Made by a program: the position numbers and the translations under genes. From J095 sp964517605 (GTDB taxonomy: Bacteria; Chloroflexota; Anaerolineae; 4572-78; J111): 64,000 nucleotides of DNA. The notes under the pieces are model-generated. The model saw only the letters and a list, made by a program, of their open reading frames with translations, was not told the DNA's origin and made no database searches. The stretch lies in the NCBI GenBank assembly GCA_964517605.1, contig CAZFCE010000004.1, positions 124,001 to 188,000 on the forward strand. The letters are read 5' to 3'. Below, one piece after another: positions 8,720 through 16,329 of this stretch. The stretch's first letter is position 1, and each line of letters opens with the position of its first letter.

Positions 8720-9460
8720 ATGAACATTGCCTCCGCGTACAAGTGCGATATTGGCCGCGTCCGCCAGCAAAATGATGATTTTGTGTGGAGCGATGCCGCG
8801 CTGGGCGTGTTTATTGTGGCCGATGGCATGGGCGGCTTGGAAGCGGGTGATGTTGCCAGCCGGATGACCGCCGACACGGTTAGCTCGATGCTGGCGGTGG
8901 CCTTTAACTCCGCGCCCACGCCCCACACCGAAGCCGAAATTTTTGAGCTGATGATTGAAGCCATAGAAACGGCCAACCGCACCGTGTTTGCGGCGGCGCA
9001 AACCGGCGAGTCAAAACGCCGCATGGGCACCACCATTGTGGCGGCCGTGGTGCGACCCAACCAGGTTTACATTAGCCACGCCGGCGATTCGCGGGCCTAC
9101 CTGGCGCGGGGAGCCAACCTCACCCAACTCACCGAGGATGACTCGTGGGGGGCGCAGTTTGCCGTCGCTGGCGGGGGAGCCAACCCGCAAAAAGGGCGGT
9201 TTGACCACTTTCTCACCAAATCGGTGGGGCAGGAGTGGCAGTTGGACCCATCGTTTATAAAATTGCAACCCCAACCCAACGACTGGTTAATTTTGTGCAG
9301 CGACGGCCTGTGGAACATGGTGGATAACCAGCACATGCTGGCTATTCTCAACCAGGCCGGCCAAACCCCCCAACAGGCCGTGGATGCGCTGGTTGATGCG
9401 GCCAACGCCGCCGGCGGCAAAGATAACATCTCGGCGGTTGTGGTTAAATTTCTTCCCTAA
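8720..9460 (+). CDS. PP2C-family Ser/Thr protein phosphatase
   Basis: A metal-dependent phosphatase that should remove phosphates placed by Hanks-type kinases. The 246 residues cover the complete single-domain fold. Motifs are RQQNDDF with the first metal-binding aspartates near residue 16, VADGMGG near 35, GTTIVAA, SHAGDSRAYL near 120, ILCSDGLWNMV near 193, and GGKDNISAVVV at the end. Soluble; no membrane segment. The divergent neighbour encodes two transmembrane kinases, so this is the obvious partner phosphatase (inference from context). A GGGAAC sequence lies about 8 bp before the ATG. Confidence 0.93.
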   Translation: MNIASAYKCDIGRVRQQNDDFVWSDAALGVFIVADGMGGLEAGDVASRMTADTVSSMLAVAFNSAPTPHTEAEIFELMIEAIETANRTVFAAAQTGESKRRMGTTIVAAVVRPNQVYISHAGDSRAYLARGANLTQLTEDDSWGAQFAVAGGGANPQKGRFDHFLTKSVGQEWQLDPSFIKLQPQPNDWLILCSDGLWNMVDNQHMLAILNQAGQTPQQAVDALVDAANAAGGKDNISAVVVKFLP

Positions 9461-9475
9461 TTAATTTCTCTAAAT

Positions 9476-9504
9476 TTGACTATAAATAAAAACCGTGCTA
9501 AATT
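9476..9504 (+). promoter_or_regulatory. Promoter of the csoR-copZ-copA operon
   Basis: TTGACT at 9476-9481 and TAAATT at 9499-9504 are 17 bp apart. The CsoR palindrome begins 11 bp after the -10, over the expected transcription start, where a bound repressor would block initiation. Confidence 0.65.
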
Positions 9505-9515
9505 TTATAGCATCC

Positions 9516-9539
9516 ACCCCACCCCTAGGGGGGTGGGGT
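9516..9539. promoter_or_regulatory. CsoR operator
   Basis: Perfect 10-bp inverted repeat, ACCCCACCCC (9516-9525) and GGGGTGGGGT (9530-9539), separated by TAGG. GC-run arms around a TA-containing centre are the known CsoR operator type. It sits between the -10 and the csoR start. Confidence 0.85.
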
Positions 9540-9565
9540 AAGTTTTGCAAAACGGCGGCGTCAAT

Positions 9566-9838
9566 ATGGACGAAGAAACAAAAAAACTGGTAAACCGGCT
9601 GCGTAGCGTTGAAGGGCATGTGCGCGGAATTGAAAAAATGTTTGAGGATGGCGCGTACTGCATTGACATTGTTAACCAGATTAGCGCCGTTCAGGCGGCG
9701 CTGGGCAAAATCAGCGCGCTGGTGCTGGACCGGCATCTGCACACCTGCGTAACCACCGCCATTCGCGGTGACGACCCGGCGGAACGGGAGCGGGTGATTG
9801 ATGAAATTATGGGCGTATTCAATACCAAATTTAAATAG
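9566..9838 (+). CDS. csoR: CsoR, copper(I)-sensing transcriptional repressor
   Basis: An all-helical repressor that releases its operator when Cu(I) binds. The 90-residue protein carries the Cu(I)-binding triad Cys32, His57 and Cys61. The spacing of 25 and 4 residues is the same as Cys36/His61/Cys65 of the mycobacterial protein, which argues for copper rather than nickel/cobalt (RcnR) or formaldehyde (FrmR). I chose the ATG at 9566; an upstream TTG at 9545 would add seven residues unlike the family. It is first in the operon with copZ (21-bp gap) and copA and is very likely autoregulated through the palindrome just upstream. Confidence 0.93.
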   Translation: MDEETKKLVNRLRSVEGHVRGIEKMFEDGAYCIDIVNQISAVQAALGKISALVLDRHLHTCVTTAIRGDDPAERERVIDEIMGVFNTKFK

Positions 9839-9859
9839 CAAACTCAGGAGGAAAAATCA

Positions 9860-10069
9860 ATGCAAACCAAAACCTTTAAAGTCCCCAATATTTCGTGCGG
9901 CCACTGCGTAATGGCCATTCAAAATGAAGTTGGCGAACTGGCCGGCGTAAAAAGCGTGGTGGCCAATAAAGACAGCCAGCTTGTCACCATCGAATGGGAC
10001 GCCCCCGCCAGTTGGGACGGCATCAAAGCCCTGCTGGAAGAAATTAACTACGCGCCCGAAGCGGCGTAA
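9860..10069 (+). CDS. copZ: CopZ-like copper chaperone (HMA domain)
   Basis: A 69-residue single heavy-metal-associated domain that carries Cu(I) in the cytoplasm and hands it to CopA. The metal motif is Cys13-Gly-His-Cys16 in the usual first loop. The protein is the normal length for the family and has no membrane segment. A strong AGGAGG ribosome site precedes the ATG. It lies between csoR and copA; a near-perfect hairpin separates it from copA. The His inside the CXXC is less common than Ala/Asn but seen in CopZ-type proteins. Confidence 0.88.
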   Translation: MQTKTFKVPNISCGHCVMAIQNEVGELAGVKSVVANKDSQLVTIEWDAPASWDGIKALLEEINYAPEAA

Positions 10070-10081
10070 CCGATTTACGAT

Positions 10082-10124
10082 TTTGGATTTACAATTTACG
10101 CAACTCGTAAATCGTAAATCCAAA
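10082..10124 (+). repeat. 19-bp inverted repeat between copZ and copA
   Basis: Arms 10082-10100 and 10106-10124 pair over 19 bp with one mismatch around a CAACT loop. The arms are built from repeated GATTTAC/ATTTACG words, and a further GATTTACGATTT lies just upstream at about 10074. The stem ends just before the copA ribosome site (GCGGAGG). There is no U-run, so it is not a standard terminator. It may be an mRNA processing or stability element, or simply a dispersed repeat. Confidence 0.6.
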
Positions 10125-10138
10125 TTGCGGAGGTTTTT

Positions 10139-12589
10139 ATGGCCGCCGAGAAACAAATTACCATGCCCGTGCTGGGGATGACCTGCGCTAACTGCGTGGC
10201 TGCCGTTGAGCGCAACACCAAAAAGGTTGAAGGCGTAACCGATGCCGTGGTTAATTTTGGCACCGAAAAAGTAACCGTCACTTACGATCCAACCCTGGCC
10301 AAACCGGAGCAGATGATTGAGCGCATTAAAAAAGCCGGCTACGAAGTGCCGGTTGCCACGCTGGAACTGCCCATCACCGGCATGACGTGCGCCAACTGCG
10401 TGGCCACGGTTGAGCGCACCCTCAACAAAAAAGTGCCCGGCATTCTGGAGGCATCGGTTAATTTTGCCACCGAAAAGGCCGCGGTTAAGTACATTCCTGG
10501 CGTGGTCACTCGCGCCGAAATGGTGGCGGCGGTTGAGCGGGCCGGTTACGGCGTGGTTAAAGCCGCCGCCGGCGAAGAGTTGGTGGACGCCGAAAAACTG
10601 GCCCGCGACCGCGATATTGCCAACCAAACCCGCAAGTTGTGGGTGGGCGTACTGTTTACGCTGCCGCTGTTTTTGTTGAGCATGGCCCGCGATTTTGGGC
10701 TGGTGGGCATGTGGGCGCACGCCCCGGCCATGAACGTTCTGTTTTGGCTGCTGGCCACGCCGGTGCAATTTTACACCGGCTGGGATTATTACGTGGGCGG
10801 CGCCAAAAGCCTGCGCAACAAAAGCGCCAACATGGATGTGCTGGTGGCGCTCGGTTCATCGGTGGCCTATGTTTACTCCATTATCATTACGCTGGGCTGG
10901 CTGCCCGGCCACGTTTTCTTTGAAACCTCGGCGGCGATTATCACCCTGATTAAAGTGGGCAAGCTGCTGGAGGCCCGCGCCAAAGGCAAAACCAGCGAAG
11001 CCATCAAAGCATTGATGGGCTTGCAGGCCAAAACCGCCCGCGTTGAGCGCCACGGCCAGGAAATGGACATTCCTACCGACCAGGTGGTGGTGGGCGATGT
11101 GGTGCTGGTGCGCCCCGGCGAAAAAATCCCGGTGGATGGCGTGGTCATCGGCGGGCGCTCGGCGGTGGATGAGGCGCTGCTCACCGGCGAAAGCCTGCCG
11201 GTAGACAAAAAAACAGGCGACGAAGTGATTGGCGCGACCCTGAACAAGCAGGGCTTGCTAAAAATTGAGGCCACCCGGGTGGGCAAAGAAACGGCGCTGG
11301 CCCAGATTGTGCGGCTGGTTGAGGCGGCGCAAGGCTCAAAAGCGCCCATTCAGGCGCTGGCCGACCGGGTTTCGGCGGTGTTTGTGCCGGCGGTTATCGC
11401 GTTGGCGGTGATTACGTTTGTGGTTTGGTACGCCGCCGGTTTTGGTTTTACGGCGGCGTTGGTGCGGCTGGTGGCGGTGCTGGTAATTGCCTGCCCCTGC
11501 GCTTTGGGCCTGGCCACGCCCACCGCGATTGTGGTGGGCATGGGCAAAGGGGCCGGCCAGGGCATTCTGTTTAAAAACAGCGCGGCGCTGGAACAAACGC
11601 ACGCGCTGCAAGCCGTGGTGCTGGATAAAACCGGCACCATCACCACCGGCGCGCCCGAAGTTACCGCCATCAACGCCGAACCGCTGGCGCAACTGACGCC
11701 CCAAAACCTGAAACTGCTGCGCTTGGCGGCCTCGGCGGAGCGCGGCTCCGAACACCCGTTGGGCCAGGCCGTGGTGCGGGCGGCGCAGGCGCAAGGTCTG
11801 CCCTTGAGCGAGCCGGCGGCGTTTGAGGCGATTGCCGGGCACGGCGTATCGGCTTTAATTGAGGGGCAGGCGGTGCTGTTGGGCAACCTGCGGCTAATGG
11901 AACAGCGCGGCGTTAACCTGAACGGCCTGCCGGAACAAGCCGAGCGGCTGCAACGCCAGGCGCAAACGGTGATGTGGGTGGCGGTTAACGGCCAGGCCCA
12001 GGCGGTTATCGGCATTGCCGATACCATTAAAGAGGGATCGCGCCAGGCCGTGGCCACCATGAAACGGCAGGGCTTGCAGGTGATTATGATGACCGGCGAT
12101 AACCGCGCCACCGCCGCCGCCATTGCCGCCGAAGTTGGCATTGAGCGGGTGCTGGCCGAAGTGTTGCCCGGTGACAAAGCCGCCAACGTGGCCAAATTAC
12201 AGGCCGAAGGCTATCGCACCGGCATGGTGGGCGACGGCATCAACGATGCCCCGGCGCTGGCTCAGGCCGATGTGGGCATGGCCATTGGGGCTGGCGCGGA
12301 TGTGGCGCTGGAGGCCGCCGGCGTTACGCTCATCAGTGGCGATTTGCGCCACGTTACCAAAGCCATTGCCCTGAGTTTGGCGGTAATGCGCACCATCAAA
12401 CAAAACCTGTTTTGGGCGTTTGCCTACAACGTAATATTGATTCCGGTGGCTGCCGGCGGACTGGCCTTTTTTTCCGGCTTGCCTGTTTATCTGCGGGAGT
12501 TGCACCCCATTGCCGCCGCCTTTGCCATGGCCTTTAGTTCGGTCACGGTGGTTAGCAACAGCCTGCGGCTGCGCCGGGTTAAACTATAA
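10139..12589 (+). CDS. copA: CopA, Cu(I)-exporting P1B-type ATPase
   Basis: Inner-membrane pump that exports Cu(I) at the cost of ATP. The 816 residues hold two N-terminal heavy-metal domains with GMTCANC motifs (Cys16/19 and Cys84/87) and eight membrane helices. The CPC ion site (452-454) is followed by ALGLATPTA, the phosphorylated aspartate lies in DKTGT (Asp496), and GDGINDAPAL is near residue 698. The length and CPC motif match the P1B-1 Cu(I) class. It is the last gene of the csoR operon, preceded by a GGAGG site. No clear terminator was seen after it. Confidence 0.95.
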   Translation: MAAEKQITMPVLGMTCANCVAAVERNTKKVEGVTDAVVNFGTEKVTVTYDPTLAKPEQMIERIKKAGYEVPVATLELPITGMTCANCVATVERTLNKKVPGILEASVNFATEKAAVKYIPGVVTRAEMVAAVERAGYGVVKAAAGEELVDAEKLARDRDIANQTRKLWVGVLFTLPLFLLSMARDFGLVGMWAHAPAMNVLFWLLATPVQFYTGWDYYVGGAKSLRNKSANMDVLVALGSSVAYVYSIIITLGWLPGHVFFETSAAIITLIKVGKLLEARAKGKTSEAIKALMGLQAKTARVERHGQEMDIPTDQVVVGDVVLVRPGEKIPVDGVVIGGRSAVDEALLTGESLPVDKKTGDEVIGATLNKQGLLKIEATRVGKETALAQIVRLVEAAQGSKAPIQALADRVSAVFVPAVIALAVITFVVWYAAGFGFTAALVRLVAVLVIACPCALGLATPTAIVVGMGKGAGQGILFKNSAALEQTHALQAVVLDKTGTITTGAPEVTAINAEPLAQLTPQNLKLLRLAASAERGSEHPLGQAVVRAAQAQGLPLSEPAAFEAIAGHGVSALIEGQAVLLGNLRLMEQRGVNLNGLPEQAERLQRQAQTVMWVAVNGQAQAVIGIADTIKEGSRQAVATMKRQGLQVIMMTGDNRATAAAIAAEVGIERVLAEVLPGDKAANVAKLQAEGYRTGMVGDGINDAPALAQADVGMAIGAGADVALEAAGVTLISGDLRHVTKAIALSLAVMRTIKQNLFWAFAYNVILIPVAAGGLAFFSGLPVYLRELHPIAAAFAMAFSSVTVVSNSLRLRRVKL

Positions 12590-12853
12590 ACCGGCCTGGT
12601 AACGTAAATTTTTGGATTGTGTTGCCATTCCCAAAATCAAGGGGACTACTTTTTAGTATTTGTGATATAATGATCTGGAATCCAGCGTTTTTTACAAAAA
12701 TATTTGGCGTCTCGCCCAAAAACTACAGGTTGCATTTTATGTAGCCTGCAAAGTTGTTTTCCAAGGTGAAACAGGCAAAACCGGGGGAAAATGGGTATTG
12801 GGGCTATCCCCAACTTTTGACTTGCGGCGCTATTTTCAAGGGAGTTTAGCCAA
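12590..12853. other. Intergenic region upstream of the FIST gene
   Basis: An extended -10 (TGA before TATAAT, 12664-12669) is the best promoter candidate; no good -35 is visible. A small perfect hairpin TTGGGG/CCCCAA lies at about 12796-12811. The roughly 180-nt leader between promoter and ATG is long, but I could not match it to a known riboswitch. Confidence 0.4.
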
Positions 12854-14110
12854 ATGACGCACGTTCAGGTAGTCGGTATTGGTAGCAGCCAAGAACCCGA
12901 TTCGGCCACGGCGGGCAAAATTGCCGCCCGCGCTGCCAGAGAAGCTATTGGGGTTGAGCAATCTCCGGGTTGGGCTATGTTGTTTGTGGGGGGAAAGCAC
13001 AACCCGGCGCAACTGCTGGCCGGCATGCGCTCTCAACTGGGAAACATTAATATTGTGGGCGGAACCGGCGTTGGGGTGATTACCAACACCGCCCTGAGTT
13101 ACACCGGCTATGAATGCGCCGTGGCCGTGTTTCCGGATGGGTTGCCTTTGCCCGCCATCATTGTTGAGAATAATTTAGAGCGGGGCGAGCGGGCCGTTGG
13201 CCGGCAACTGGGCCAAAAATTAGCCGCAGCCACCAACCCCAACGACACGGTTTTGTTGTTTTATGATTCCGTAAAATCTGGGCCGCCGCCTCTGCTTTAT
13301 ATTGGTAGCCAGCTTATGGACGGCATCTACGAAGGTTTGGCGGAAAAGCCGCTCCGGCTGGTTGGCGCGGGTATGCTGGGCGATTTTCAATTTACCAATA
13401 GTTATGTCTTAAATGGGCAGGCGGCGGTAAAACACAGCGTGGTGGCGGTGGTATTGCCCGCTTGCTGGTGTAGCCATACGGCTATTATGCACGGATGCAC
13501 CCCGGTCAGTTCATTTTTTGAAATTACCCGGATTGAAGGGGCTGTGCTGTACCAAATTGATGGCCGGCCCGCGCTTGAGGTGCTGGCGGACACCTTTGGC
13601 AACCTAAAAAATTATTCGCTGGCGTTGACCATTGGCGAAAAACACGGCGATATCTACGCCCCCTACGATGAATCAGCTTATGTTAACCGCCTAATCCTCA
13701 ACACCGATCCCGCCACCGGTTCTGTTACCCTGTTTGAAACAGATTTTGCCGTTGGCACCAAAATCCAGATTATGGCCCGCGATAACCAACTAATGCTCGA
13801 ATCGGTGCGGCAACGTACCAAACAGCTTTTGGCAACGTTGAGCCAGCCGCCCGTTTTTGCTTTTTATATTAATTGCGCTGGCCGCGCCAGCGTCTTCAGT
13901 GGCAGTGAAATTGAAGAGGCCGCCGTGTTACAAGAAAATTTGGGGGCAGATATTCCGCTAGTAGGTTTTTATTCTGGCGTTGAAATTGCGCCGCTATTGG
14001 GTCGTAGCCGCCCTCTGGATTGGACCGGCGTGCTAACCTTGTTTACTCTGGAAGTCGGGCCAAATGGACAATATTACCAGCGAACTGGAGTTTCTGCGCC
14101 GGCAGTGTAA
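12854..14110 (+). CDS. FIST-domain sensory protein
   Basis: A soluble protein made of the FIST N and FIST C domains, thought from their genomic context to bind small molecules such as amino acids. The 418 residues start with the beta-rich FIST N part (GIGSSQEPDSATAG, then GGTGVGVIT near residue 73). They end with the FIST C part, which carries a CAGR sequence near 339, IPLVGFYSGVEIAP near 376 and a hydrophobic final strand. No catalytic or output domain is present, so it presumably works through its partner. Its last 47 bp overlap the histidine-kinase gene in another frame, which implies coupled translation and a shared pathway. Confidence 0.85.
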   Translation: MTHVQVVGIGSSQEPDSATAGKIAARAAREAIGVEQSPGWAMLFVGGKHNPAQLLAGMRSQLGNINIVGGTGVGVITNTALSYTGYECAVAVFPDGLPLPAIIVENNLERGERAVGRQLGQKLAAATNPNDTVLLFYDSVKSGPPPLLYIGSQLMDGIYEGLAEKPLRLVGAGMLGDFQFTNSYVLNGQAAVKHSVVAVVLPACWCSHTAIMHGCTPVSSFFEITRIEGAVLYQIDGRPALEVLADTFGNLKNYSLALTIGEKHGDIYAPYDESAYVNRLILNTDPATGSVTLFETDFAVGTKIQIMARDNQLMLESVRQRTKQLLATLSQPPVFAFYINCAGRASVFSGSEIEEAAVLQENLGADIPLVGFYSGVEIAPLLGRSRPLDWTGVLTLFTLEVGPNGQYYQRTGVSAPAV

Positions 14111-15803
14111 TGCTCTGGGAGCCAGGGTTCTTCGACTCCAGGAAGACAAAACCAATGCCCATCGTGATGCACGGCGGCATCGCACCACCACCACGCTTAT
14201 CCGCGAAATTTACCGGCTTTCGGCCCTAAATGTTGCGCTGACCGAAATTGGGCAGAAATTTGTAGGCATCCTGCTTGATACCCTGAATGTTGATCGAATT
14301 GGGCTGTTGCGTTATACCGCTTCTACCCAAAGTTTTGCATTTGAACACCGGCTGGGATTTGCGCCAAACGCCCCCTCAAAATTTACACCGCCTTTTCCCT
14401 TGAATAATTTTTATTTTGCCAGCTCTGCCACAGCTATCACCCCCATAATTATCACTTTGCAACAAATAGCGGGGGGACCGTATTTTCTTTGGACATTTAA
14501 CCCGGAAACCGAGCTGGCCTTGTTGGTGAGTAACTCCACTGAAGATCATCACCTCCACCGGCCATTTGAAACCGCCGATCAGGAACTCATCGAAGGGGCA
14601 ATTTCAGTTTTTGTTGAAATAGTAGAGCGTAAACGCACCGAGGAGGCATTGCGCGAGCATGCCACCCGGCTGGAAATTTTACGCAAAATCGATTCGGCTG
14701 TTCTTGAAGCGCAACTGCCTCAGGAAATTGCCCAAACCACGCTCGCCTGCCTGCGCTATTTGATTACGTATGAGTACGCCGGTATTCTTGAATTTGATTT
14801 TAATACGGCTACAGCCGTTATCCTGTCCAATTACTCACCTTTTGGCGCTAACATTGAACACCTGGCTGACATACCTCTGGCCGATCTGGATTTAGTCTCA
14901 ATGCGCCAGCCTACCATTATTAATGATATTGAGTTGCCGGCTCAACCGCCCCGGTTTTTGCAATTTATCAATTCAACCGGTATCCGCTCGTTAATATTGA
15001 TGCCGTTGTTGGAACAAGGACAGGCAATTGGGCTGTTTTATATTGGCAGCCTGCGCCCAAATGCTTTTTCGGCGGAATACATTGAAATGATCAGCGAAGT
15101 TACTTGTTCGCTAGCGGTGGCTATTCGCCAGGCTCGCCTCCACGAGGCATTGAGAATTCAGGCCGAAAAGCTCAGTTCATCTCTGCAAGAAAAAGAGGTT
15201 TTGCTCAAAGAAGTGCATCACCGGGTAAAAAACAACTTGCAAATTATTTCAAGTTTGCTCAACCTGCAATCAGCCTTTATAAAAGATGAGCAAATTTTGG
15301 AAATATTCCGTGACAGCCAGTACCGGGTGCGCTCAATGGCGCTCATCCACGAAAAGTTGTACCTCTCTAACAACCTGGCCGAAATCAATTTTGCCGAATA
15401 CATTTACAGTTTAGTTAACACCATATTTCGCACGATGGGCATGCAAAGGCGCGGCATTAATGTGCAGATTCAAGCCGAAAATATTTTACTAAAAATAGAT
15501 GCGGCGGTGCCGTGTGGGTTGATTGTGAATGAGCTTGTTTCTAACACCCTAAAACATGCCTTTCCCAATGGTAACACCGGCGTTGTTCAGGTTCAACTCA
15601 ACGCCGGTGCCAACGGCCACATTATGTTAAGCGTTGCCGATAACGGCGTGGGACTGCCCCCCGGCCTGAATTTTAAAGAAACAGAGTCGTTGGGGTTGCA
15701 GTTGGTCAACTCGCTGGTGCGACAACTGGGCGGCGTTATTGATCTGGATCAGAATTCCGGCACAAAATTTACCATCACTTTCACCGACGATAATCAAAAT
15801 TAA
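14064..15803 (+). CDS. GAF-domain sensor histidine kinase (HisKA_2 type)
   Basis: A cytoplasmic two-component sensor kinase of 579 residues with no membrane helix. It begins with a short coiled-coil stretch, followed by two GAF-type sensory regions (about 60-190 and 210-370). The HisKA_2 dimerisation/phosphorylation segment follows, with EVHHRVKNNLQ at about 383-393, where His is the acceptor, and then an HATPase domain with an N box (IVNELVSNTLKHA, about 486) and a G box (DNGVGLPPG, about 526). No receiver domain or response-regulator gene lies next to it. The gene starts inside the FIST gene, so the FIST protein is the likely signal-binding partner. Confidence 0.88.
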   Translation: MDNITSELEFLRRQCNALGARVLRLQEDKTNAHRDARRHRTTTTLIREIYRLSALNVALTEIGQKFVGILLDTLNVDRIGLLRYTASTQSFAFEHRLGFAPNAPSKFTPPFPLNNFYFASSATAITPIIITLQQIAGGPYFLWTFNPETELALLVSNSTEDHHLHRPFETADQELIEGAISVFVEIVERKRTEEALREHATRLEILRKIDSAVLEAQLPQEIAQTTLACLRYLITYEYAGILEFDFNTATAVILSNYSPFGANIEHLADIPLADLDLVSMRQPTIINDIELPAQPPRFLQFINSTGIRSLILMPLLEQGQAIGLFYIGSLRPNAFSAEYIEMISEVTCSLAVAIRQARLHEALRIQAEKLSSSLQEKEVLLKEVHHRVKNNLQIISSLLNLQSAFIKDEQILEIFRDSQYRVRSMALIHEKLYLSNNLAEINFAEYIYSLVNTIFRTMGMQRRGINVQIQAENILLKIDAAVPCGLIVNELVSNTLKHAFPNGNTGVVQVQLNAGANGHIMLSVADNGVGLPPGLNFKETESLGLQLVNSLVRQLGGVIDLDQNSGTKFTITFTDDNQN

Positions 15804-15848
15804 CCTCACCGACGAGGGCGGCGGCCCGGAGGCAGAAAAAATTACCAC

Positions 15849-15876
15849 TTGATTAGTTTTTTCTGTGGGTTATAAT
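15849..15876 (+). promoter_or_regulatory. Promoter of the cysE leader
   Basis: TTGATT (15849-15854) and a perfect TATAAT (15871-15876) are 16 bp apart. The promoter lies 33 bp upstream of the leader ORF and well away from cysE itself (about 450 bp), so the cysE transcript must begin with the leader. Confidence 0.7.
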
Positions 15877-15909
15877 ATCCACACTTATTTTTAGGTAGCG
15901 ATTTTACCT

Positions 15910-16059
15910 GTGAAACTCAGCAGCTTTGATTGGACGCAACTGAATAACACCATCAATTTGATTGCCGGTTGTAACTGTACCGGGCGGGTGCGGCAGCCGG
16001 TTTGCCGGCGCTGCTACCCGCCGCTCCCCAACCAGAGCGATGAGTTTTACGCCGGTTGA
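15910..16059 (+). CDS. Cysteine-rich leader peptide upstream of cysE
   Basis: A 49-residue ORF with a GTG start and an AGGTAG ribosome-site candidate 10-12 nt upstream. It contains four Cys codons, at residues 21, 23, 32 and 35 (15970, 15976, 16003, 16012), in the context GCNCTGRVRQPVCRRCY. The last codons before the stop include GCGATGAGTTT (16037-16047), the exact complement of the 5' arm of the downstream terminator. I read it as a regulatory peptide whose translation reports Cys-tRNA supply for cysE. An alternative is that the ORF is the decayed start of a radical-SAM or DUF5131-like gene, whose N-termini also have clustered cysteines. It is too short to be an enzyme. Confidence 0.6.
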   Translation: MKLSSFDWTQLNNTINLIAGCNCTGRVRQPVCRRCYPPLPNQSDEFYAG

Positions 16060-16076
16060 GCGCTGCCGCCCGCCCG
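15981..16076 (+). promoter_or_regulatory. Long-range pairing around the leader ORF 3' end (possible protector stem)
   Basis: Bases 15981-15997 (CGGGCGGGTGCGGCAGC) can pair with 16062-16076 (GCTGCCGCCCGCCCG), giving 15 GC-rich base pairs with a 2-nt bulge. The left arm lies within the Cys codon region and the right arm just beyond the leader stop. A competing local hairpin is also possible between 15985-16001 and 16005-16021. A ribosome at the Cys codons would open these pairings. Confidence 0.45.
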
Positions 16077-16141
16077 TGTGCTAATTTAATCCGTTGGCTT
16101 TAACCCCATTTAACCCGACTGGCTGTTTATAAACTCATCGC
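16037..16141 (+). promoter_or_regulatory. Candidate antiterminator pairing of the cysE attenuator
   Basis: GCGATGAGTTT (16037-16047) is exactly complementary over 11 nt to AAACTCATCGC (16131-16141). The second segment is the 5' arm of the terminator, so the two structures exclude each other. The first segment lies 22 nt past the last Cys codon, clear of a ribosome stalled there. It lies within reach of a ribosome that has arrived at the stop codon (16057-16059). Confidence 0.6.
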
Positions 16142-16175
16142 CCTGCTTTTATGCGTGATGAGTTTTTTATTTTTA
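16131..16175 (+). terminator. Intrinsic terminator in the cysE leader (attenuator)
   Basis: AAACTCATC (16131-16139) pairs with GATGAGTTT (16157-16165), followed by a T-rich tail to about 16174. The stem is 9 perfect bp with a possible GC/GC extension after a bulge. It lies between the leader ORF and cysE. It may alternatively be a plain terminator of a short transcript, with cysE served by a promoter I did not recognise. Confidence 0.7.
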
Positions 16176-16267
16176 AACCGCCCATCGGGCTTGCGCCTCA
16201 GGGTGATATTGGTCATTCGTAAGGGAGACAGACTCAGCCGGCGGCAGCGCACCGATGAATGAAAATT

Positions 16268-16296
16268 GTAGGGGCGGGCCTTGCGCCCGCCCCTAC
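16268..16296. repeat. Dispersed hairpin repeat, GTAGGGGC family, copy 1
   Basis: Twelve perfect bp (GTAGGGGCGGGC with GCCCGCCCCTAC) around a CTTGC loop. Related hairpins with 5-nt loops lie at 48975 and 59553. In frame it would encode a false N-terminal extension of CysE, which is why the later ATG is preferred. Confidence 0.75.
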
Positions 16297-16329
16297 GCCA
16301 AAACGTTATTTTCAGAGGAGGACTATTCT

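Noticed and set aside
12700..12850. Possible riboswitch in the leader of the FIST gene
   Set aside because: I compared the visible motifs with cyclic-di-GMP, cobalamin and related consensus elements from memory and found no convincing match; only a small TTGGGG/CCCCAA hairpin is clear.
16200..16220. CRP/FNR-like site (GGTGATATTGGTCATT) before cysE
   Set aside because: Only the left half-site matches the pair found at 20319-20357; the right half is degenerate, so it was not listed as an operator.
16255..16329. N-terminal extension of CysE starting at 16255
   Set aside because: The extra 25 residues translate the GTAGGGGC hairpin repeat and its flanks. The ATG at 16330 has a strong AGAGGAGG site and matches where the family begins.
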